Positions 22,009-30,700 of a stretch of DNA of 44,365 nucleotides are shown here, piece after piece (the first letter of the stretch is position 1; each line of letters begins with the position of its first letter). Source of the stretch: an uncultured Clostridia bacterium (GTDB lineage Bacteria; Bacillota; Clostridia; Christensenellales; CAG-917). A model generated the notes under the pieces. The model did no database searches and was not told the DNA's origin. It saw only the letters and a program-made list of their open reading frames with translations. The stretch spans positions 1 to 44,365 of the forward strand of contig CANPWB010000013.1 in NCBI GenBank assembly GCA_947581925.1, written 5' to 3'. Made by a program: the position numbers and the translations under genes.

Positions 22009-23607
22009 ATGGAAAAATATGTGATAGCATACGATGTCGGCACAACGGGTCTCAAGACCTGCCTTTTCGAGATCGGCAACAGCATCAAGACGATCGCCTC
22101 CGCATCCGAAGGCTACAAGCTTTATGTGCTTGACGACGGCGGAGCGGAGCAGGACCCCGAAGAATGGTGGCAAGCGATGATAAACACGACGCACCGCCTG
22201 TTTGAAGAGTGCGACGTGCGTCCCGAAAACATATCGGGCATATCCTTCTGTTCACAGGCGCAGGGGCTTGTAATGGTGGATAAGGACAATGTCCCCGTGC
22301 ACCGCGCATTCAGCTATATGGATCAACGCGCCACGGAGGAGATAAAAGCAGGCATCGCAAACGGCATCAAGATCGCGGGCGGCAACATTTTCAAAATAAT
22401 CCCCGCGCTTATCGTGACGGGCGCGGCTCCCGTAAGCGTAAAGGATCCAGTATGGAAGTACAATTGGCTCAAAAAGCATGAGCCGGAAAATTACGCGCGC
22501 GCCTACAAATGGCTTGACGTCAAGGAATATCTCATCGCGCGCCTCACGGGCGAGTTTGTGATGACCTACGACTCCGCGTTCGGCACCCTGCTCTATGACT
22601 ATAAAAAACGCAGGTTTTCAAAGAAAATTTGCAAGATGTTTGGCGTCAAGTATGAGCATATGCCCCGCCTCATCGCCTCGACGGACTGCGCGGGGCGCGT
22701 GACGGAAAAAGCCGCGCGCGAGCTCGGCCTCGCAATTGGCATACGCGTGTTCGGCGGCGGTATGGACGCAAGCCTCATAGGCGTCGGCGCGGGCGCGACG
22801 GCGCTCGGCGACACCCACATCTACAGCGGCACGTCGGGCTGGGTAGGCACGGTGACAAATAAGTCCGTCGTGGACGTAACGAGCATGATCGCCGCGACAG
22901 TGGGCGCAGAGCCCGGCAAATTCAACTATTTTGCGGAAATGGAGACGTCCGGAAAGTGCTTCGAGTGGGTACGCGACCACCTCGCCCTGGACGAGATTGG
23001 CGTCTACATCAAAAAGGAGCACACCGAACATGCGGATTACGAGCAAAAAGAGCTCAATCTCTTCAATCATATGACCGACATCGTGGACGACATCCCCGCG
23101 GGGAGCGGCGGCGTCATATTCACGCCGTGGCTGCACGGCAACCGTTGCCCCTTCGAGGACCCGAACGCGCGAGGTATGTTCTTCAACATCAGCCTGGAGA
23201 CGGGCAAGACGGAGCTCATCCGCGCCGTGCTCGAAGGCATATGCTATCATAAGCGCTGGATGCTCGAGGCGTCCGCAAAGAAGGTCAAGCCGTCGGGCAC
23301 CATACGCTTTGTGGGCGGCGGCGCACAATCCGACTTCACATGCCAGGTGCTCGCGGACATCACGGGCTATGTCATTGAGACTGTGGACCACCCCCAAAAC
23401 GTAGGCGCTTTGGGCGCGGCGGCTTGCGTAGGCGTAGGTCTCGGGTTGATACCCTCTTTTGACGACATCAAAAAATTTATCCCCGTCTCGAAGTGCTTCG
23501 AGCCTAATTTCGAACTCAAGGAGAAAGTCTACGACAAGGGCTACGCGGTCTTTAAAAAGCTGTACAAAAACAATAAAAAGTCCTTCAAGACGCTCAACAA
23601 ACAATGA
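22009..23607 (+). CDS. FGGY-family carbohydrate kinase (xylulokinase-like)
   Basis: A 532-aa sugar kinase of the ASKHA fold. The N-terminal phosphate loop is YDVGTTGLKTCLFE (about 5-18), the catalytic Asp lies in GGGMDASLIG, and the second phosphate loop is HIYSGTSGWVGTV. C-terminal IRFVGGGAQSDFTCQVLAD is the adenosine motif. The closest named group is xylulokinase/XylB, but the insertion around GGNIFKIIPALIVTG and the lack of a sugar operon leave the substrate open. It stands alone with its own promoter and terminator. Confidence 0.88.
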   Translation: MEKYVIAYDVGTTGLKTCLFEIGNSIKTIASASEGYKLYVLDDGGAEQDPEEWWQAMINTTHRLFEECDVRPENISGISFCSQAQGLVMVDKDNVPVHRAFSYMDQRATEEIKAGIANGIKIAGGNIFKIIPALIVTGAAPVSVKDPVWKYNWLKKHEPENYARAYKWLDVKEYLIARLTGEFVMTYDSAFGTLLYDYKKRRFSKKICKMFGVKYEHMPRLIASTDCAGRVTEKAARELGLAIGIRVFGGGMDASLIGVGAGATALGDTHIYSGTSGWVGTVTNKSVVDVTSMIAATVGAEPGKFNYFAEMETSGKCFEWVRDHLALDEIGVYIKKEHTEHADYEQKELNLFNHMTDIVDDIPAGSGGVIFTPWLHGNRCPFEDPNARGMFFNISLETGKTELIRAVLEGICYHKRWMLEASAKKVKPSGTIRFVGGGAQSDFTCQVLADITGYVIETVDHPQNVGALGAAACVGVGLGLIPSFDDIKKFIPVSKCFEPNFELKEKVYDKGYAVFKKLYKNNKKSFKTLNKQ

Positions 23608-23685
23608 CCCTACGGCGTCTGCCGCAAACGCAAAATTTTAAGCGACACGATCTGCAAAAAATACATAAACACATTTCACTACATC

Positions 23686-23716
23686 AAAAGCCGCGACATA
23701 TGTCACGGCTTTTAAA
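23686..23716. terminator. Two-way terminator between FGGY kinase and lipoprotein genes
   Basis: AAAAGCCG-GACATATGTC-CGGCTTTT imperfect palindrome (23686-23713) with A/T runs on both sides. A second stem, AAAACGC/GCGTTTT, follows at 23715-23741. Confidence 0.75.
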
Positions 23717-23774
23717 ACGCTTTGATACGCGCATAGCGCGTTTTCAAATTTTGTAGTTTATATTCCGCTAAACT

Positions 23775-25184
23775 TTATTGCTCGTCTTGGTCTGTCTCGG
23801 ACGAGGTCTCGTCAAGGTGAGCGCCGTCGGCGTTTTCAATTTCCGCCGTAGTTTTGAGCGCTTCTTCGCCGTCCGTTTTGGGAGCAGCGCCCTTATTTTC
23901 CGTTTTCTTCGCAAGGCGTTTTTGCTTTTTTGCCTCGCGTTTTGCGGCGAGTTTGGGCAGTTTGCCTTTCCTCACGAGTATCTCCACAACTATGACCGCG
24001 ACTATTGCTGCAAACGCAACGCAGCCGAGCACAATGAGAACGATGTATAGAGTCGGCATTTTTGCTTTGACAGTGCCTGCAGACGTGTAAAGGTCGATAT
24101 AGTCCTCGATGTTGTGCAATTTATTCTTGCTTTCGTTGTCTAATTTGTCAAGGCGGTAGTCGTCGGAAATTATATCCATTATTTCCTTCTCATTCCAGAT
24201 ATAGTTGAATCTGTCTATCGTTATGCCGCTCCCCATACCCGCGTCGCGCACATATTCCGCGTAATACGACTTTGCATAGCCGTTGTCCCACACTTCGAAC
24301 TCGCAGATGTATCTGAGATATGATTTAATTTCCTGCCCGCCTTCCTTCATATCCTTCTGCGGCATACGGAACCACTGCTTGAGCAGCTCGCCGTCCGCGT
24401 TGGGATCCACTGTGAAATGCACTTTGTAGACGCCGTCCTTGTGCTCTATAGTCACGTCGTCTGCGAGGATCTCCTCGCAAAAGTCCATATTGTATATCTC
24501 GTTGGGCGCGTCAAGAATGTTCGTCGCGTTTTTAAATCCTTCGAGGTCGAAAACGTCCGCCTCCTTGGTGATCTTGTATGACGAATACGGAAATCTCGAT
24601 ATCCCGCAATCCGCCTCGATAGATGAGCTTTTGATGATATTGAAATAATAGTCGTCGGGCGCGCTTTCTCGATGATAATTTATTTTGAGCATAGTAGAGA
24701 ACATAGTCATTAGTTCAGCCATATATCCGCTGTCCTTGTCAACTTGCGCGACAAACTCTCCGTACCAATCGCCGCCCTTTTTGAGGGTAAAGCCGTGCAT
24801 TGTCACCGTAGCCGAAGTCGAGGCGAGGGTGGTTGTCGGTTTTACTTTGTCAAGCAGCCCCATTATGCCCATTTTCGAGTCCTGCACCGCCAAAGACGTG
24901 CCATCTTCGATGCGGCTCGAATTTGCAATGTCATAAACCCTCAAGGCGGCTTCCTTCTTTGTCGCGGCGTCCGCGCCCTCCGCAAGCGCGCCGTTTATGA
25001 TGTCAAGGTCGCTTGCCGCAATCCTATTTTTAAGGTCCGGTTTCAAACCAACGGGTAACTTGAATTCGCCTTTGTAATCGTCGTGAGACTCATTGTCGTT
25101 GCATGCGGCAAGCCCCGCGACCGCTACGGTGAAAATGCAGAGCGCGAGCAAAATGCAAAATACCCTTCTAAAGGAAGTTTTCAT
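23775..25184 (-). CDS. Predicted lipoprotein with a C-terminal membrane helix
   Basis: A 469-aa protein with lipobox GLAAC (Cys28) after a classic signal peptide, so it should be lipidated by Lgt and cut by LspA. The large middle part has no domain that I recognise. Near residues 375-400 there is a second membrane helix (TLYIVLIVLGCVAFAAIVAV), then a very basic stretch (KLAAKREAKKQKRLAKK) and an acidic tail. That predicts both ends attached to the membrane with the tail inside the cell, which is unusual for a lipoprotein. GAGGG precedes the ATG. Confidence 0.8.
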   Translation of the reverse strand: MKTSFRRVFCILLALCIFTVAVAGLAACNDNESHDDYKGEFKLPVGLKPDLKNRIAASDLDIINGALAEGADAATKKEAALRVYDIANSSRIEDGTSLAVQDSKMGIMGLLDKVKPTTTLASTSATVTMHGFTLKKGGDWYGEFVAQVDKDSGYMAELMTMFSTMLKINYHRESAPDDYYFNIIKSSSIEADCGISRFPYSSYKITKEADVFDLEGFKNATNILDAPNEIYNMDFCEEILADDVTIEHKDGVYKVHFTVDPNADGELLKQWFRMPQKDMKEGGQEIKSYLRYICEFEVWDNGYAKSYYAEYVRDAGMGSGITIDRFNYIWNEKEIMDIISDDYRLDKLDNESKNKLHNIEDYIDLYTSAGTVKAKMPTLYIVLIVLGCVAFAAIVAVIVVEILVRKGKLPKLAAKREAKKQKRLAKKTENKGAAPKTDGEEALKTTAEIENADGAHLDETSSETDQDEQ

Positions 25185-25288
25185 AATTCCCTCTTAAATA
25201 TATAAAATTATCAAGAGACATATGTCTTTATTATAATTTTACAATAATTATTTGCACTCGTCAAGAGCCCAATTGCCTACTGGCGAGC

Positions 25289-25834
25289 TCACAACTTCAC
25301 GATAAAAAACGGGATGGGCGGATCCTTTTTCCAATTGTAAAAGGACGCCATAATGACTTGATATTTGCCGTCGTCAAGAGAGGCGAGATAGGGCAACAGC
25401 GCGTCGCGCTCCTCATAGCCGCTGTCCCCGCCATAGTACACCGAAACGCACATTAAACCGCCTCTTTTGAGCAGTTTAAGTCCCTTTTCTATCGCTTCGC
25501 GCGTGCTTTCAAAGTGCGTGAACACACTGTGATCGCCACTGGGGAGATAGCCGAGATTGAACATGATGCAACTCACGCTGCCCTCCTCAAAATACTCGTC
25601 CATAGTGGCGTGCGAGGCGAGTATGAGCCGCGCCTCAAGCCCGCGCGAGGCGAGCAAAGCGCGCGTGGAGTCTATCGCCTCCTGCTGTATGTCGAAAGCA
25701 GTGACGCATCCGTCCCCCGCAAGAGAGGCGAGGAAAGCCGTATCATAGCCTCGCCCTGCCGTCGCGTCAACGCATATGTCGCCCGCCTTCACAAACTTTT
25801 TCACCGTTTCATGTACCAAAGTCAATGCGTTCAT
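25289..25834 (-). CDS. mnmM: tRNA (mnm5s2U34) methyltransferase, YtqB/MnmM family
   Basis: A 181-aa SAM-dependent methyltransferase. Motif I is VDATAGRGYDT (about 22-32), followed by TAFDIQQEAIDST, ILASHATMDEYF, IMFNLGYLPSGDH and a C-terminus ending KDPPIPFFIVKL, all matching the YtqB/rRNA_methylase-like family. In Bacillus subtilis this enzyme makes the last methylation of mnm5s2U at the tRNA wobble base. The start at 25834 is fixed by the family; there is no ribosome site because the promoter's -10 box is only 6 bp upstream. Confidence 0.88.
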   Translation of the reverse strand: MNALTLVHETVKKFVKAGDICVDATAGRGYDTAFLASLAGDGCVTAFDIQQEAIDSTRALLASRGLEARLILASHATMDEYFEEGSVSCIMFNLGYLPSGDHSVFTHFESTREAIEKGLKLLKRGGLMCVSVYYGGDSGYEERDALLPYLASLDDGKYQVIMASFYNWKKDPPIPFFIVKL

Positions 25835-25840
25835 AAAGTC

Positions 25841-25869
25841 ATTATACCACTCCCTACGCCGTCTTGCAA
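25841..25869 (-). promoter_or_regulatory. Promoter of mnmM giving a leaderless transcript
   Basis: Minus-strand TTGCAA (25869-25864) and TATAAT (25846-25841) with a 17-bp spacer. The ATG follows the -10 after 6 bp (GACTTT), the same layout as thiN. Confidence 0.75.
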
Positions 25870-25885
25870 GCGTGAGCGCCGCTAT

Positions 25886-25913
25886 AAAAGATCCGCCCTC
25901 AAATGAGAGCGGA
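25886..25913 (-). terminator. Terminator after the thioredoxin lipoprotein gene
   Basis: TCCGC-CTC/GAG-GCGGA stem (25892-25913) followed on the minus strand by TCTTTTAT. Confidence 0.7.
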
Positions 25914-25935
25914 CCTAAGCAAATGTCATTTACTT

Positions 25936-27579
25936 TTAAAAATCTTCTTTGTCCTTCCTCGGGATATCGAGGTCGATCCTTGCTGCCGTTGCTTGTTGCT
26001 CGGACGCGTCTTGGGCGGGTTCGGATTTCGTATACTGCGCAGACGTGTATTTCTTGAACGTATCGCGGAAAACCATCTCGCTTGTCGAGCCTATTTCCCA
26101 GTAGACGACGACGCCTTCCCTGTCGATGATCATATTTTGAGGCGCGCTGGTGGAGTGGAACTTTTCGCATATGTTGTTGTAATTGATTGTCGGATCGGGA
26201 TTGTTTGGAGTGATATCTTGCGCAACTACCCATTCCTGCGGCACGCCAAAAGGTCTCAAAAAGTCGCTTATGATCTTCTCGTTGGTGTCATAAGGCACGC
26301 AGTCGAGCATGACGACCGCCATATCATTCTTATATATGTTGTAAGCGGACACAAGCCCGGGCATCTCGCTTTGGCAAGCGCCGCAAGTCACGAAGAAGAA
26401 GTTGAGCAAAACCATCTTCTTTTGGGCAAGCAATTCGCTTAGTGTGACGGTCTTGTTTCCTCTGACATCTTTGAAAGTATAGTCGTGCATTACGGAGCCG
26501 AGGTTGTAGCTCGTCTTGTCCGTCGCCTGAGAGACGGGCAGCAACGATGAGTGTATCATCAGGTCCTTGTACACATCGCCGGGCGCGATGGCATACGAAC
26601 TTTCGGCGGTGTATCCGTCGGAAAGTCCCGTGACCTTGACGGTGTAGTCTGCGGGAGGGAGAGCAACTGTCATAGTCGCGTCATTCTGATTGAAATTTGA
26701 GCTGTTTGACACAACGGGATTTCCGTCATCGCCCTTCACAGGGTTACCGCTTGCGTCGCACACCGCGATCTTAACGTTTGAAAGTCCTATATTGAGAGAT
26801 TCGCCGTTGAAACGCGCTATGCGCCATTTGTATGTCGTCTTTTGCCCTGCGACAAGCTTCGGCAGCACTTCGTCGTTCTTTGTCTTTTCGCAACGGTTGC
26901 AGTGTACGGAACGCTTACCTGACTCGTCAAAGGTAGGCTCCTTGTCAACGACCGCTCTTGCTTGCCAATCGTGACCGAGCGCGGGACTTTCTATGACCTG
27001 CACGGCGGGTTTGCCATTTTCGCCTCCGTCGCACCCCTTTCTCTTGCACGTGATCTCTCTTATGCCCTTGCCCTCGCAAGACGGCTCGGAAACGATGACG
27101 CTGGTGCCGCTGAAATCATGTCCAAGCGCGGGGATCTCGACAGTGACATATTCTCCGCACATGCTGCAATAGCCCTCTCTTGAGCCGGGAGTTGTGCAAG
27201 TAGCGGGTTTCATCTTGCTCAAAACAGGTCTCGGAATATTGTGCGGAATTATAGGCAAAACGACGTCCTTCTTCTCTGTGCAACGCTTGCAACTCACTTT
27301 GCCCGCGCCCTCCTTTTCGCAAGTGGCGGGGGTTACAGGCTCGACATTTTCCTCGTCCCAATCATGGCCGAGCGCTTCAGACGGTTCGCGCTTTTCTTTG
27401 CCGCAAACTTCGCACTTGCTGACGATCTCTCCCGCCGCAGTGCATGTAGCGGTGTTTTCTACTTCTTGCCACTCGTGCTCATGATCGTCTTTGGGATCGC
27501 ATGCGGCAAAAACCGCAATACACAACACAACTATAAGTAATGTCAAAAGAATAGTTGCCGATTTTTTGAAAGTTTTCAT
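25936..27579 (-). CDS. Lipoprotein with Cys-pair repeats and a TlpA/ResA-like thioredoxin domain
   Basis: A 547-aa protein. The signal ends in the lipobox FAAC (Cys27). Residues 37-240 hold a repeat of about 41 aa: single Cys (46, 87, 128, 168) followed by a Cys pair (56/59, 97/100, 138/141, 178/183) and ALGHDW-type endings, plus a last partial unit with C227/C230. A beta-sandwich-like segment follows (about 250-340), then a thioredoxin fold with C399-G-A-C402 in NFFFVTCGACQSEMPG and the cis-Pro region SAPQNMIID. This places a membrane-anchored thiol-disulfide protein outside the cell. The Cys repeats may bind metal or be its redox partners, by inference. Confidence 0.85.
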   Translation of the reverse strand: MKTFKKSATILLTLLIVVLCIAVFAACDPKDDHEHEWQEVENTATCTAAGEIVSKCEVCGKEKREPSEALGHDWDEENVEPVTPATCEKEGAGKVSCKRCTEKKDVVLPIIPHNIPRPVLSKMKPATCTTPGSREGYCSMCGEYVTVEIPALGHDFSGTSVIVSEPSCEGKGIREITCKRKGCDGGENGKPAVQVIESPALGHDWQARAVVDKEPTFDESGKRSVHCNRCEKTKNDEVLPKLVAGQKTTYKWRIARFNGESLNIGLSNVKIAVCDASGNPVKGDDGNPVVSNSSNFNQNDATMTVALPPADYTVKVTGLSDGYTAESSYAIAPGDVYKDLMIHSSLLPVSQATDKTSYNLGSVMHDYTFKDVRGNKTVTLSELLAQKKMVLLNFFFVTCGACQSEMPGLVSAYNIYKNDMAVVMLDCVPYDTNEKIISDFLRPFGVPQEWVVAQDITPNNPDPTINYNNICEKFHSTSAPQNMIIDREGVVVYWEIGSTSEMVFRDTFKKYTSAQYTKSEPAQDASEQQATAARIDLDIPRKDKEDF

Positions 27580-27719
27580 AAGCTATACCTCGCTTATACA
27601 TTTTAGCCTTATATTTTAAGGCTGCTATTTGGCGATAAACTATCTATGCAATTTTGTCATATGTTTTGCCAAACGACCGCCCGCCGCGTTCAGACTTGAC
27701 GGGCGATCCTACAAAAGAC

Positions 27720-30700
27720 TTATTCTTCGCCCGCGGGCTCTGTCGGTGCAGGTTCTGCGGGTTCTTCTGGGATCTCTATCTTCCCTTGTTCGACAAACGT
27801 GAACGTTTTACTGTCATAGTCGAATATAAAGGTGAAAGTTACGCCGGATCCGTCATAAGTTATGAGCATGATTTTAGTGCCGCTGTCGAGCATATTATAA
27901 TACCCGTTGTACACAACGCCGTAACGGTCCGTATAGGTGATCTCGCCAAAGCCGTTCATGGTGAGGTGGGACCAGTTGTCTGCGTCATACTCACCCTCGA
28001 CGTTATCTGTATATATACGATACTCGAAGTAGGTGCTTCCGCCCTCCTCGCTCTCGATGTAGATGGCAAAATAGAATTTCTGTTTCTTGTCTTTGCTTTC
28101 ATATTTGTAGCTCGTCTCGCCGATCTCGGGAGCGGATTCATAAGTTCCCTCGCCGCTTAGAGTCCCGTTCGCGTCATACAGTTTCGCGTTGCCTTGACCG
28201 TCGAGATACATATATTCGCCAGTGCGCTTTCCGACATTCCACGCCGCAAATGCGCCGAAACGGAGTTTGCGCTCCTTGAGATACATTATGTTGCCGTTGA
28301 CATCGGTTATGGCGTCAAAGACGAAGGACTCGGATATTTCCTCGTTTACCTTGTAGGTGAACACTATTACGTCGCCGTTTTCGTCCACCGTGTAGGCGTG
28401 AGTTTGGATGTCCTTCTGATCGAATGTCGCGCGTACCATGAGGCCCGTATAATCGGCTACGCCGTCGCCGTCCTTATCGTATGTCGCGGAGTTGAGGCGA
28501 TAGCCGTTGCCTTTCAATACTCCGTACTCTTCCGTCAAATACTCTCCGCTGTAGGCGTTGCTCTGCAAGTCATACACAAGGTATTCGTCGCCCCAAATGT
28601 TATTGTATTTTCCAAGCAAAACTCTGTAGACTTTGCCCGTATCGGTCTCTTGGATCTTGTACTCGCGGAAATCTTCGGTCCAATTTTCCGTCCTTTCCAT
28701 CGTGCCGGGATGACGATTTTCCAAATAATCCTCTTGAATGTCCACTACCGTCACGCTTTCTTCGCCGTCATAGATGAAATAGTCCGTCAAACTGCCGCCA
28801 TAGTCGGGTCCGAATGTTTCAAAACTCACGGAATCTATATCATAGAAGTAATACAAGCCCGCGTCCTCGGAAACATTCTTCATCCTGTTGTTGGCGGTAT
28901 CCTCTTTGAGATAATAGGAGGATATGACATTGTCGTTGGAGTCGCGCACTTCAAACACTATGACGATATCCATACGATAGAATGTGCCTTCAAGCACGTA
29001 TCCGCTGTCCAGCGTATATGTCGCACTGTTGCTGTAGCCGTCCGCCTTGAAGTTGGAAAGGTCGAAGTACATATCGCCGAGATCGTCATTGAAACGCTTG
29101 TCAAAACGCACATAGAACTCGCCCGTCTCGTCCTCGCTGCCGCCCTCCTTGCGGAAGTTGAAACTGTTGTAGTATTCGTGGAAGGTCCTGAGCGATGACT
29201 CATAACCTTCGCCGCCGAAGAAATCGAGCAACTTAGTATCGTCACGCCAATCCGTGAACTCCACACTGTACAATCCGTCCGCCTCCATATATGTGCCGAG
29301 TCCGACATATACCGGCTCGCCTATCGCCATAGGCAACGCGATAAACGCCTTGCCTCCGTCCGCAAGCAGCAACCTCGCGGGATAGGCAAACATTACGTCT
29401 TTGGTGACATAGGCGTAATCGAGCAAGCAGTCGCCCGATATCTTCACAAATTTGTCGGCCTTGTTCTTCGCGTCACGATAATAGTACAGATTGTGCGTGT
29501 CGTCGATTTGGAAGGTGTAGAATTCAATATATTCGCTGCCCGAATAGGTGTATTTTACATCGTTATGCACAGTGCCTTGCGCGTCGGTATAGGTCGCGGT
29601 GCCCGTCGAGGGATGCACTGTGAGTCCGTCCGCAATGTCGTGGTCATTCTTCGTGTCCTCACCCGTGCCCGACACGATTTTCGCGTAATTCTTGCCGTCC
29701 TTTTCCTCTTTTACAAAGCTGAGTCGCGCGTCGTTTGAAACGGACACAAAGGTGAACGTATCTCCTCTTTTTGTGACAGTACCGGTGTACATCGGCGCGT
29801 AAATGCTTGCCTTGTCGCCGGAGCTGAGATCTTGATCATCTATCTTGACAAGCACCATTGTCTCGTTGTTCTTGTCCAAAAGGAACATTATGAACGCGTC
29901 GTCATACGTCTTGCCGTCGAGAGTTATCGCGCCATCGAAGACCAAAAGTCCTCCGTCCTTGCCCTTTTCAACGCTGCCGAAATATTGCGCCGTCATCGTG
30001 CCGCTCCTACTCTGCCTTATCGCAAAATATATGTCCTCGGTCGCGCCTTCATAGTAGAAATTGATGAGCCATGTTTGATCTGCATCTGCGGAATTTAAAG
30101 TCAACCAGAAATTGTGGACTACGGTAAATGTGCCTACGTGCGGTGTCCCCGTCTTGTCGTTTTCGTCCGCATATGTGGTATATGTGCCGCCGCCGAAGCC
30201 GTCAAGATAGAGCTCGTCCGAAAGTTGTCCGTACAATGCACTGCGCTCTATCGCGGTTGTTTTGATGTTTGCGATTTCAAACCCCTCGGGCAAATTACTG
30301 TTTTTAGATGGAATTATGTTCGATGTATTAGGCGTCGTTTCCTTCAATATGCGGAATACGAAATCCTCAAGATGAGTGTTCGGATTGGTCGGGTCGCCGG
30401 AATGCATGGAGCATTCATAGTAGCCCTTGTTGTTGACGTGATATAAGCCGTTTGTCACAAGCACGGGCTCGTTTGTGATGTCGTAGTAGGTCGGATGGTC
30501 GGGGTCATAGTAATATATGAAACTGCCGAGGCCGTCAAGATAGATGACCGGATAGCCGTCCGCCGCGGCGTAGTAGCCCGCCTCTTCCATATTTTGGAAA
30601 GCGAGTACCGTCTCGCCCTGCTCGTTCTCCTCAAATTGGAAACGCAGCATTATCTTTTCGTCTGCAGAGGCATTTTCGTCATCAAATTTGTCCGACGTAA

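Noticed and set aside
22618..23604. 328-codon frame opposite the FGGY kinase
   Set aside because: Antisense shadow of a confident kinase gene; composition and lack of a ribosome site do not support it.
25835..26233. N-terminal extension of MnmM to 314 codons
   Set aside because: The extension overlaps the terminator and coding end of the neighbouring lipoprotein gene and lacks family similarity; the family start is at 25834.
28194..29198. 334-codon frame opposite the giant lipoprotein
   Set aside because: Antisense to a gene with clear signal peptide and repeats; low-complexity hydrophobic composition from the opposite strand.
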